A DNA stretch of 8,751 nucleotides from DASZHC01 sp035938215. Its GTDB lineage: Bacteria > Verrucomicrobiota > Verrucomicrobiia > Chthoniobacterales > JAFAMB01. The stretch is from positions 1-8,751 of the forward strand of contig DASZHC010000010.1 in the NCBI GenBank assembly GCA_035938215.1, read 5' to 3'. Under the pieces are notes generated by a model. The model did no database searches. It was not told the DNA's origin and saw nothing but the letters and a program-made list of their open reading frames with translations. The position numbers and the translations under genes were made by a program. Below, piece by piece: positions 1-6,274 of the stretch. Within the stretch, counting starts at the first letter, position 1. Every line of letters begins with the position of its first letter.

Positions 1-73
1 TAGAAGTCGAGAGATTCGTGCGCAAACCCGAATCGCCTTAACCGCCAATAATAGACAGAGGCTTTCGGTCGAC

Positions 74-106
74 GTTCAAAAGTTTCTTTTTTTTCTGAAC
101 TTTTTT
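74..106 (+). terminator. Possible intrinsic terminator for a plus-strand gene ending left of here
   Basis: GTTCA (74-78) pairs with TGAAC (96-100). After one mismatch, three more A-T or G-T pairs extend the stem, around a T-rich loop. Six T residues follow at once (101-106), which is the layout of a plus-strand intrinsic terminator. On the minus strand no T run follows. The stem is AT-rich and weak, so this is a candidate only. Confidence 0.35.
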
Positions 107-209
107 GGATTAACGCGGGTTTGCAAACCGCCACGAATCTGCTTAGCAAGCCCTTCAATGGTCTCTAACGCATTGGCGGCGTGCCGCTTACATGAAAGCC
201 GAGGGGTAT

Positions 210-239
210 TTTGCGCCTTAACCCCGTAAAAGGCGCAAA
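210..239 (-). terminator. Ten-bp hairpin just after the signalling operon
   Basis: TTTGCGCCTT (210-219) and AAGGCGCAAA (230-239) are perfect 10-bp inverted arms around a 10-nt loop. The hairpin begins 12 nt past the CheX stop codon in the minus direction, where the 3' end of the operon mRNA would lie. No U run follows on either strand, so it is not a textbook intrinsic terminator. It could be a factor-dependent terminator or an mRNA 3'-end stabiliser. The pairing is seen directly; the role is inferred. Confidence 0.45.
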
Positions 240-251
240 GTCCGGCTTCGA

Positions 252-698
252 TCAGCGAAGGCAAACCAGCAAATACGCTTTCTCCGATTGCCAAATAATC
301 GGTATAACATAGTTTCTGCCCTCCTCCGGGAAGCTAAAGCCGGAATCGTCTTCTGTGGCCACGACAGGCACCGATATCAAGAAATCGCTTCCGAATTCCT
401 CCCGCGCATTTCCGCTGAGTGTATTCGCAATCTCGCCCACCAGATCGCACAACATCTCCCGGGAACTCGGGGACTCATTCAAAAATCTCAGTATGTTTTT
501 CAGCATCAGGCCGCTAGCAGTAAAACAAACTGCGCCATGCGCTTTACCGGATATTCCAATGATGCCCGTATATTCCAGTAGCGGTCGTTCCTCATCCTTA
601 ATGAAAGGAGGCTCGATAACGACCCTCTCATCGGCTCTTAAAGAGTCAAAATAGCGGCGGACACCTGCAATAAATACCTGGATATCCTGGTCGTCCAT
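252..698 (-). CDS. CheX-like CheY-phosphate phosphatase
   Basis: This 148-residue protein fits the CheC/CheX/FliY phosphatase family, whose members remove phosphate from CheY using an ExxN motif on a long helix. The helix reads DLVGEIANTLSGNA (85-98), giving the signature pair Glu89 and Asn92, followed by the small residues usual in CheX. There is one such motif, as in CheX; CheC and FliY usually carry two. The length is close to the usual CheX size. The ATG lies 7 nt after the stop of the receiver gene. GAAGGA overlaps that stop and serves as a ribosome site, although its spacing to the ATG is short. As the last gene of the operon, its natural substrate is the neighbouring receiver (inference). 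No membrane segment or signal peptide is seen, so it is cytoplasmic. Confidence 0.82.
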   Translation of the reverse strand: MDDQDIQVFIAGVRRYFDSLRADERVVIEPPFIKDEERPLLEYTGIIGISGKAHGAVCFTASGLMLKNILRFLNESPSSREMLCDLVGEIANTLSGNAREEFGSDFLISVPVVATEDDSGFSFPEEGRNYVIPIIWQSEKAYLLVCLR

Positions 699-705
699 AT
701 ATCCT

Positions 706-1065
706 TCAATCTTCGGTCAGCAATTGGAAGGCTTCTTTCAATTCCGAAGGATTGATTGGCTTGCACAAAAAACCACTAGCACCTCGTTTTATCGCGTCGA
801 TGGCGGTCGCTTTGTCCCGCAAGGCCGAAATCACCAGAACACGCGCCTCGGGATTGATTCCGATTATCTTGTCCAAACAGGTCAAACCATCCATGCCCGG
901 CATTGTGATGTCCAAAGTCACAACATCGTGTAGTTTTGCCGCGTAAAGCTTCACGGCTTCTTCGCCTGTTGCCGCTTGATCAACTTCTTTGATTTCTCCG
1001 GACTCAAGATCACGTTCGATTGCTCGCCGGACTACGCTCGAATCATCGACAATGAGAAGTTTCAT
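706..1065 (-). CDS. CheY-like single-domain response regulator
   Basis: This 119-residue protein is a stand-alone receiver with no DNA-binding or enzymatic output domain. It has all the phospho-acceptor features: acidic pair Asp7-Asp8 in IVDDSS, phosphorylation site Asp52 in LDITMPGMDG, switch residue Ser80 in VISA, and Lys102-Pro103 in CKPIN. Length and order match CheY. The start ATG overlaps the kinase stop as ATGA (1062-1065), so the two are probably translationally coupled and made in fixed ratio. The upstream kinase has an HPt domain, the usual donor to CheY-type receivers, and the next gene is a CheX phosphatase. The receiver is therefore likely phosphorylated by that kinase and reset by CheX. 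Its downstream target cannot be read from this window: it could be a flagellar motor, a pilus system or another protein partner. Confidence 0.93.
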   Translation of the reverse strand: MKLLIVDDSSVVRRAIERDLESGEIKEVDQAATGEEAVKLYAAKLHDVVTLDITMPGMDGLTCLDKIIGINPEARVLVISALRDKATAIDAIKRGASGFLCKPINPSELKEAFQLLTED

Positions 1066-4000
1066 GCCACTGGGATTTCTAGCCTGAACTCACAATATAC
1101 ACCCTCTTGGGATGAAACATTTAACACACCTCCCAACTTTGCAATCAAGTCTCGTACAGCGTCTAATCCAACTCCACGCCCACCATCCGTCGTTGGCCGA
1201 TCCATCGTGGTAAATCCGGTCTCAAATAAGAGATCCATGAGCTGTTGCCGCGTCCACGCGCCAATTGTTTTCATACTCGCATAGCCGAGTTGTACCGCAC
1301 GCCGCCGGAGTAGCTGATAGTTAATTCCGCGCCCATCATCACGCACGGTCAAAACCATTTTTTTCTGACCCTCATTTTGAAGATAAGCGCAAATTCGGAT
1401 TTCGCCGATCGGATGCTTGCCGTGACTCAATCTTTCGCCAGGCGTCTCAATCCCATGAAGAACGGCGTTTCGCACCAATTGAGCCAGCATGCCAGGCACA
1501 TTTTCGCGCAACGGGGCCTTCAACTGAGCCAAACCATCCTCAATCTGCAGGTCAACGCGTATCTGTTTGCCGTTTCGTTGAGCGATCTCACCGGCTAGCG
1601 TAGCCAAAGGAGTGAAATCATTCTGTTCAATACCCCTGGCAGTCTTTCCAAATACTTTCTGCATCGAAAGCAACCTGCTAATCAGGTCATGCGTCATTTC
1701 AATCTGGTCGAGCAACGATCCCAAACCGGTTGTAATCGGCAGGAATTGTTCTCCCGCCACCAATGCGCCAGCGCGCACCACTGCTATTTTTTCCTCAATC
1801 CGATTCGCCAAATTCTCGAAATATAAAAGTTGGAGCATCGCAGCGTTTCCTTTGATCAGATGTATTGACCGAGAGATCTTTTGCAGTAGGCGCAGGTAGC
1901 GATCAGAACGTTCGGTACCCAACTCACCGGCGTGACTTCCGAACTGCTCCGCTTCCAGGAGACTTAGCATCCCGGTAATTTCAGTCTTAGTATGATTAAG
2001 AAACTCTCCGAGAATGGGAGGATCCAAATGCATGATGCCAAAAAGCATCTCGATTTGGGTTTTTGCTTTCGCCTCGTTCTCCTTGATTTGCTTGGTCAAC
2101 CCGATGCGTGAAGTTGAATCGAGAACGGTGACCATTATTTGCGTAGTCTTGCCTCCCTCAAGGACGCGATTGAACCGAAATTCCAAAAATTTGCTGCGCT
2201 GCGGCCCTTTGGGTCCAGTATCCCGGAACTCCACTTCTCCTAGCGGATTTGTCTGCTGTATTAGCTTTTCCTTGACTCGGGGATTCAATACCAGGTCAAG
2301 GTAGTGCTTAGTAGCTAGGAGAGTCTCCTTGCTGATTATTGGCCGTAAAGGTTCATTCGGTGCGGGGCTCAGAAGGTCCAGGAACGCCAACCCATCGATA
2401 TTCCGTTGAAAGATTGCGTCGGTTATTTTGGAGTAACCAGGTTGAATGATCAAATCGGGTCCCATCAGAAACAAACCCTCATTGACCGTTTCCAGGATCT
2501 TGTGAACCTGGCGATTCCTCTCCTCTACTTGATCAATCATGTAGTTGAAGCGCTCGGCTAGAAACCCAATTTCGTCTTTGCTCGAAATCGGTGCGCGCGC
2601 CGAAAGATCTCCCGACCCGATTTCTTCGGCAGTCCGAACGAGTTGCACAATGGGCCTTGAAAGAACATGGCCGAATGTGAGAGCCGCCAAAATCGCCATG
2701 ATCAGAATGATAAACCCACCAAACGCTATTAACCGCGTCAGATGAACCGCCGGCGCGAATGCTTCGTCCGTACTTATCGTAACAACCAGTCCCCAATCCA
2801 ATCCCTGCGTGCCAAGCTGTTCGTATACCGCTAAAGATTCGCGGCCCAGATCGTCAAAAAAAGTGACTTCACCCGCGTTTGATAAGGTCTGATCTGAGAA
2901 GATATTTTCCACCGCTTTATTGTGCAGAGGACCACCCAAAATAGAACTTAAAGGCGCGGGTGATCCATCGGGCGCAAACGCTTTGGTCTTTATCCTTTCC
3001 GGCAACTCTTTGACAAACCGGGATTCCGTTCTCAGTCTCATATCTGGTCCGACTATGTAGGCTTCTCCCGTTTCACCAAGGCCAACCGCCGGCCATCTCC
3101 CCTGGAACGTAACCAAATCCGTTAAAGTGCTGCTCTCCACCACATGTATCACTACCCCTAGCCGCCCCCCTAGCCGGTTGTTTATCGGACAACCTAGAAA
3201 CAACATTGGCGCGCCGTTTGCGCCTGCATAGCGCCCAATGTCCGTTATGACAACCTCATCACCAGCACTGTGCTCTCCCGACGCTATTGATCCATACCAT
3301 GCGCCGATAAACACCTTCTTCAGCTCAGATTGTTCGCGCCAGCCTTTGAAAACGTTTGTTCCAAAGTCCCAACTTTTTTCAAACGTGTAAACAACATTCC
3401 CAAGATCGTCTGCCAGAATTAAATCAAAGTAGTTGTTTCTCCGAACAATGGTTTCAAACAACCCATGGTATCGGTCCATCGCCCTCGCGAACATTGTTTT
3501 CGCAAATGCATTCCTGAATTCCGCCGATAAATTGCTGTTCTTGGCAATGTCCGACACCGAGTTGTTTTGAAACTTATACCCGACGCTCGCTGGATTACCG
3601 ACGATGTAAACGTATTGTAATAGCATCGCCGCCGGACTCAACTCAGCGAACTCATCAAAACCTGCAACCTGTTGGCCCAACGCTCGAAGATTGGCTATGG
3701 GTCCCTTTTCGTATGCTTCCCGTAGATTCTGCCGAACTTGCTCAATAAAGGCTCTATCTGCCTTGAAGCCCGCAGCGTCGAGATCCTCTATCAGATGCTC
3801 GTAACCCGACGACAATTCTGTCACGGCATAACGAATTGTCTGTAATTCGGATTGGGCCGTAATATCACGGCGCTGATCAGCGAAAAAGGTATTAATAGAT
3901 TGCGATAAAGAGGTCATCAATGACCTAAATCCGTCCAAACGCGCAGACCGAAGCGCCACGGCCGACAGAAAGAACGCCGTCACCGTGAGAGCGGCCAGGA

Positions 4001-4112
4001 TCAGAAAGCCGATGCCGGTCGTGAAAACAAGCAATTTGGAACGAATCGTCAATCCTCGTGAAGACAGCGGTTCGGCTTCCTCGCGCTTCTCGATTGGAGC
4101 TTTGGCACTCAT
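1062..4112 (-). CDS. Membrane sensor kinase: Cache-type sensor, HAMP, PAS-like, HPt, CheA-type ATPase
   Basis: This 1016-residue inner-membrane kinase has a receptor-like front and a CheA-like back. In order: a short cytoplasmic N-terminus; TM1 about 27-52; a large periplasmic sensor about 55-455 whose distal part has the Cache-type stretch GETGEAYIVGPD (346-357); TM2 about 460-480; HAMP about 482-535; a PAS-like region about 536-670; HPt about 695-785 with phospho-His751 in IHLIKGNAAML; a helical linker; and a HATPase about 868-1014. The ATPase is CheA-type: N box QLVRNAVLHGIE (Asn882, His886), DDGRGI (925-930) and GGRGVGLD (977-984). It ends directly after the ATPase, with no CheW-like domain. 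No classical HisKA H-box was recognised. It starts 7 nt after the binding-protein gene; AGGTAA, spanning that gene's stop, may serve as a weak ribosome site. The kinase assignment is firm; the ligand is unknown. Confidence 0.92.
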   Translation of the reverse strand: MSAKAPIEKREEAEPLSSRGLTIRSKLLVFTTGIGFLILAALTVTAFFLSAVALRSARLDGFRSLMTSLSQSINTFFADQRRDITAQSELQTIRYAVTELSSGYEHLIEDLDAAGFKADRAFIEQVRQNLREAYEKGPIANLRALGQQVAGFDEFAELSPAAMLLQYVYIVGNPASVGYKFQNNSVSDIAKNSNLSAEFRNAFAKTMFARAMDRYHGLFETIVRRNNYFDLILADDLGNVVYTFEKSWDFGTNVFKGWREQSELKKVFIGAWYGSIASGEHSAGDEVVITDIGRYAGANGAPMLFLGCPINNRLGGRLGVVIHVVESSTLTDLVTFQGRWPAVGLGETGEAYIVGPDMRLRTESRFVKELPERIKTKAFAPDGSPAPLSSILGGPLHNKAVENIFSDQTLSNAGEVTFFDDLGRESLAVYEQLGTQGLDWGLVVTISTDEAFAPAVHLTRLIAFGGFIILIMAILAALTFGHVLSRPIVQLVRTAEEIGSGDLSARAPISSKDEIGFLAERFNYMIDQVEERNRQVHKILETVNEGLFLMGPDLIIQPGYSKITDAIFQRNIDGLAFLDLLSPAPNEPLRPIISKETLLATKHYLDLVLNPRVKEKLIQQTNPLGEVEFRDTGPKGPQRSKFLEFRFNRVLEGGKTTQIMVTVLDSTSRIGLTKQIKENEAKAKTQIEMLFGIMHLDPPILGEFLNHTKTEITGMLSLLEAEQFGSHAGELGTERSDRYLRLLQKISRSIHLIKGNAAMLQLLYFENLANRIEEKIAVVRAGALVAGEQFLPITTGLGSLLDQIEMTHDLISRLLSMQKVFGKTARGIEQNDFTPLATLAGEIAQRNGKQIRVDLQIEDGLAQLKAPLRENVPGMLAQLVRNAVLHGIETPGERLSHGKHPIGEIRICAYLQNEGQKKMVLTVRDDGRGINYQLLRRRAVQLGYASMKTIGAWTRQQLMDLLFETGFTTMDRPTTDGGRGVGLDAVRDLIAKLGGVLNVSSQEGVYCEFRLEIPVA

Positions 4113-4119
4113 CCCACAC

Positions 4120-5367
4120 TTACCTGACGTAGTCAGCGGGGCTCAGTTTCTCGACGGGCACGGCCTTGCCCCCTTTGATCTCCGTTAGAAAGACTTGATG
4201 GCTACCCTGCCGAATATTTGAGCCAAAGTGAATTCGAAGCGTCTTGAAATCTATATCCACACTTTCGAGCGCTTGCACTAACTTCTCTTCTGTCAACTCC
4301 GGACCGGCAGCCCGCAATGCAGTGAGCATAACAAAGCCATTAAGATATCCCTCGAGCCCCATATAAGTAAATTCCGTTGATCCAATGGCTTGCATGTCAT
4401 TTTGATAGTCGCGGACAAGCGGCAACGAGCCGTCATAAGGGGAGGGTACCACTTGCGAAATAATTACCCCTTCGCCAGCCTCACCAAGGTAGTTTGCGAG
4501 TGGTTCGGTACCGACCGAAGAAACATTACAAAAGACCGTGCTTTTCAATCCCAGCTGCTTTGCTCCGCGTATGAAATCTGCACAAGGTTTATAGGTCCCG
4601 AACAGTAGCACGGCCTCGGGTTTACTCTTCGCAATATGATAAAGCGCATCTTGGGCCCTGACGGAATTTCGAACGTAACCTCCTTCGCCAACCAGTCGGA
4701 GCCCTCGTCGCTGTAACACGTCGAGAACAGCCGCGTGTCCCGCATCACCATAGCTGTCGTCCTGACGGAAGAGCGCGATCTTCTTTATGCCTAGATCCGC
4801 GATCAGATGCGACACCAGCATTTCGACTTCGTCTTCATAGCTTGCGCGCGTATTGAAGACATAGGTCTGAATCGGCTGTCTGAATATTTCGGCGCCCGAG
4901 ATGGGGCCAAGCAGCACGATGTTCGATTCGCTCACCATAGGAAGAACGGCGCGGGAAGTCGCTGTTCCGAGAAAGTTCAAAAGCGCGAAGACTCTGTCAT
5001 GATCGATGAGGCGCTCCGTGTTGCTCACAGCTTCGATCGGTTCATTGCGGTCGTCGTAATTGATTAAAACCACCTTACGCCCTGAAATCCCGCCCACTCG
5101 ATTTGCCCGGGCGAAACACCCCAGACACCCTTGTTTCACGGCGCTGCCCTGGAAGCCGAGCCGCCCGGTCTCAGCGCCGGACATTCCCAGCTTGATCTCG
5201 TTGCCATCGACGACATGGACACGAGACAAAAATTGTGCGTCTGCCCGCTCACTTGACATGAACCCTGTCAAGATGCCGACCACTGCAAGAGTCACGAAAT
5301 CGATCGATTTAAGTCGTCCGTCCACACACCAAGTCTCGCGGGTCGACCGAAGGTCGCCCCTCAGCAC
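4120..5367 (-). CDS. Periplasmic amino-acid-type binding protein (LivJ/LivK-like, type I fold)
   Basis: This 415-residue protein resembles the branched-chain amino acid/amide/urea binding proteins of ABC importers. Recognisable parts are EIKLGMSGAETG (57-68), GISGRKVVLINYDD (93-106), NTERLID before a conserved core (about 116-140), and FRQDDSYGDAG (200-210) opening the second lobe. The N-terminus carries a signal peptide: Lys20, then a hydrophobic stretch of about 22-38, and likely cleavage after Ala-Asp-Ala (about residue 44). The start used here is GTG. A GTG at codon 15 (5323-5325) would give a more typical signal peptide and may be the true start; neither has a strong ribosome site. No permease or ATPase gene lies nearby, and the next gene, 7 nt on, is a membrane kinase. 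I infer a sensing role, presenting ligand to the kinase, rather than transport. Confidence 0.87.
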   Translation of the reverse strand: MLRGDLRSTRETWCVDGRLKSIDFVTLAVVGILTGFMSSERADAQFLSRVHVVDGNEIKLGMSGAETGRLGFQGSAVKQGCLGCFARANRVGGISGRKVVLINYDDRNEPIEAVSNTERLIDHDRVFALLNFLGTATSRAVLPMVSESNIVLLGPISGAEIFRQPIQTYVFNTRASYEDEVEMLVSHLIADLGIKKIALFRQDDSYGDAGHAAVLDVLQRRGLRLVGEGGYVRNSVRAQDALYHIAKSKPEAVLLFGTYKPCADFIRGAKQLGLKSTVFCNVSSVGTEPLANYLGEAGEGVIISQVVPSPYDGSLPLVRDYQNDMQAIGSTEFTYMGLEGYLNGFVMLTALRAAGPELTEEKLVQALESVDIDFKTLRIHFGSNIRQGSHQVFLTEIKGGKAVPVEKLSPADYVR

Positions 5368-5431
5368 ATCGCTTTACGCAAGGTCAAAGCAGGACCATAG
5401 ATGATGACGACTTGAATGCAATTTTTCTTGG

Positions 5432-5452
5432 CGGGACGGCTAAATGGTCCCG
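5432..5452 (-). promoter_or_regulatory. Inverted repeat downstream of the TATAAT boxes (operator or 5' UTR hairpin)
   Basis: CGGGAC (5432-5437) and GTCCCG (5447-5452) form a perfect 6-bp inverted repeat with a 9-nt spacer. It lies about 15 bp downstream of the nearer minus-strand TATAAT, where the operon transcript would begin. It could be a repressor operator or a hairpin in the leader RNA. No T run follows on either strand, so it is not an intrinsic terminator. The pairing is seen; the function is inferred. Confidence 0.35.
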
Positions 5453-5466
5453 TCATAAGGGTTTGC

Positions 5467-5488
5467 ATTATAGGCCGACCTTATTATA
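5467..5488 (-). promoter_or_regulatory. Tandem perfect -10 boxes for the signalling operon
   Basis: Two perfect TATAAT hexamers read on the minus strand, at 5483-5488 and 5467-5472, 16 bp apart and about 100 bp upstream of the binding-protein start. No good TTGACA-like -35 box is found at 16-19 bp from either one, so an activator or a lineage-specific -35 may be needed. Position and orientation fit the promoter of the four-gene operon. Confidence 0.5.
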
Positions 5489-5583
5489 TCATCTGGACGC
5501 TTGGCCCTTTTGCCGGGATTCCAAGGCCGAAAATCTGTTTGGCGGAATTCCAACTTGCGCTAGTTTGGACTCGCCTTAGAAAT

Positions 5584-5659
5584 GGTGGTCGTAGCTCAAC
5601 GGTAGAGCCCCGGATTGTGGTTACGGCTGTTGCGGGTTCAAATCCCGTCGGCCACCCCA
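5584..5659 (+). tRNA. tRNA-His (GTG anticodon)
   Basis: The cloverleaf folds by eye. The acceptor arm is GTGGTCG (5585-5591) with CGGCCAC (5649-5655), including one G-T wobble. The D stem is GCTC/GAGC (5594-5597/5605-5608). The anticodon stem is CCGGA/TACGG (5610-5614/5622-5626) with loop TTGTGGT and anticodon GTG at 5617-5619. The T stem is GCGGG/CCCGT (5632-5636/5644-5648) with loop TTCAAAT. The histidine identity features are present: the extra G-1 at 5584 opposite discriminator C73 at 5656. CCA is encoded (5657-5659). One anticodon-stem pair is a G-A mismatch (5613 with 5623). A weak promoter candidate upstream is TTTGGC (5538-5543), 17 bp, TAGTTT (5561-5566). Confidence 0.95.
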
Positions 5660-5726
5660 CCAGGCTCCTAGTGTACCGTCTCGCAGATAGTGGTGATGTC
5701 GCCGCAAGTCAGTTGGCTGTTTTTAA

Positions 5727-5744
5727 GGCGCGGGCGAAGCGCCC
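5727..5744. other. GC-rich hairpin between tRNA-His and the thioesterase gene
   Basis: Two alternative stems overlap here: GGCGC (5727-5731) with GCGCC (5739-5743), or GGGCG (5732-5736) with CGCCC (5740-5744) around a 3-nt loop. No T run follows on the plus strand, so it is not a clear terminator for the tRNA. It may be a leader or trailer structure. The rest of the 174-bp gap from tRNA to start codon shows no gene and no clear promoter. Confidence 0.25.
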
Positions 5745-5822
5745 ATATCTGGATCGCGGTTCGCCGAATGCTCTGGTTTGAGCTAGGCATCGAGAGGTTA
5801 GCGAACGTGCTGATATGCCGTT

Positions 5823-5826
5823 AGGA
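5823..5826 (+). promoter_or_regulatory. Ribosome binding site that sets the GTG start of the thioesterase
   Basis: AGGA lies 7 nt before the GTG at 5834. The nearby ATG at 5826-5828 is in another frame and runs into a stop within four codons. The site therefore supports the GTG start. Confidence 0.6.
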
Positions 5827-5833
5827 TGGATTT

Positions 5834-6274
5834 GTGACCTCGAGAATCATCTACGATACGCCGGGCGTGTTTGCTCAAACTTTCTCAGTCCCGGACCATG
5901 CCATCGATGAACTGGGACATGTCAGCAATCTGAAGTACCTTGCCTGGATGCAGGATATCGCTATCCAACATTCAGCCGCGCGAGGCTGGCCGGTGGAACG
6001 CTATCTTGAGACCGGAGCGGTTTGGGTTGTGCGCTCTCATTTCATCTCCTACATCCATCCAGCTTTTGCTGGCGAAACGATTACGATTCGGACCTGGGTA
6101 ACCGAATTTCGACAGCGAAGCTCCTCACGCCAGTATCTGGTCCGGCGAACGAACGACCAGCGAGTGTTGGTTGAAGCTGAAACTGTTTGGGTTTATGTGG
6201 ATCGCCAAAGCGGTCGACCACGAAGGATCCCGGATGAATTGCAAGCTGCGTTCGAGGTGGTCCCGGTGCCCTGA
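5834..6274 (+). CDS. Acyl-CoA thioesterase, 4HBT hotdog family (YbgC/FadM-like)
   Basis: This 146-residue protein has the length and motifs of 4-hydroxybenzoyl-CoA-thioesterase-like hotdog enzymes, which hydrolyse acyl-CoA or acyl-ACP thioesters. The diagnostic stretch is DELGHVSNLKYLAWMQD (25-41): Asp25 fits the catalytic acid and HVSN the usual HVNN, followed by the tyrosine and the helix packed in the hotdog. GAVWVVRSHFISY (61-73) and VWVYVDRQSGRPRRIPDEL (118-136) match the later family strands. Translation starts at GTG with AGGA 7 nt upstream. There is no signal peptide, so it is cytoplasmic; family members usually form tetramers. It overlaps the DUF1643 gene by one base (TGATG, 6272-6276), which suggests coupled translation. 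The acyl substrate cannot be told from sequence; aromatic or short- to medium-chain acyl-CoA are the usual options. Confidence 0.88.
   Translation: MTSRIIYDTPGVFAQTFSVPDHAIDELGHVSNLKYLAWMQDIAIQHSAARGWPVERYLETGAVWVVRSHFISYIHPAFAGETITIRTWVTEFRQRSSSRQYLVRRTNDQRVLVEAETVWVYVDRQSGRPRRIPDELQAAFEVVPVP

Larger units (their letters stand above)
1..251. other. Structured intergenic region at the left edge, no convincing gene
   Basis: This stretch lies downstream of the minus-strand CheX gene. I see no gene I can support. It holds a plus-strand terminator-like hairpin (74-106), a perfect 12-bp palindrome (118-129, GGTTTGCAAACC), an imperfect long-range inverted repeat (13-30 against 116-139, with blocks GATTCGTG/CACGAATC and GCAAACCCG/CGGGTTTGC), and a 10-bp hairpin (210-239). 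CGCCTTAACC occurs twice, at 34-43 and 214-223. A plus-strand reading frame ending in TAA at 39-41 could be the tail of a gene entering from the left. Only 12 codons are visible and the other plus frames give rival stops, so it is not called. Confidence 0.5.

Noticed and set aside
34..223. CGCCTTAACC pair considered as integron attC ends
   Set aside because: The motif does not fit the RYYYAAC/GTTRRRY core sites, and no integrase or cassette is nearby.
203..239. Pseudoknot between the hairpin loop (ACCCC) and the flanking GGGGT
   Set aside because: Only about two bases would be left to cross a 10-bp stem, which is sterically unlikely.
76..294. Minus-strand 72-codon frame beyond the CheX gene
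   Set aside because: It overlaps the end of the CheX gene by 43 bp, spans the hairpin and palindrome, ends in a Lys/Arg/Phe run from an A-rich tract, and matches no family I recognise.
2533..2796. Minus-strand frames nested inside the kinase gene (also 3925-4119)
   Set aside because: They lie out of frame within a long gene whose own frame carries clear HAMP and transmembrane segments.
5416..5781. Plus-strand 121-codon frame across the promoter region and tRNA-His
   Set aside because: It runs through a complete tRNA gene, so its reading frame is accidental.
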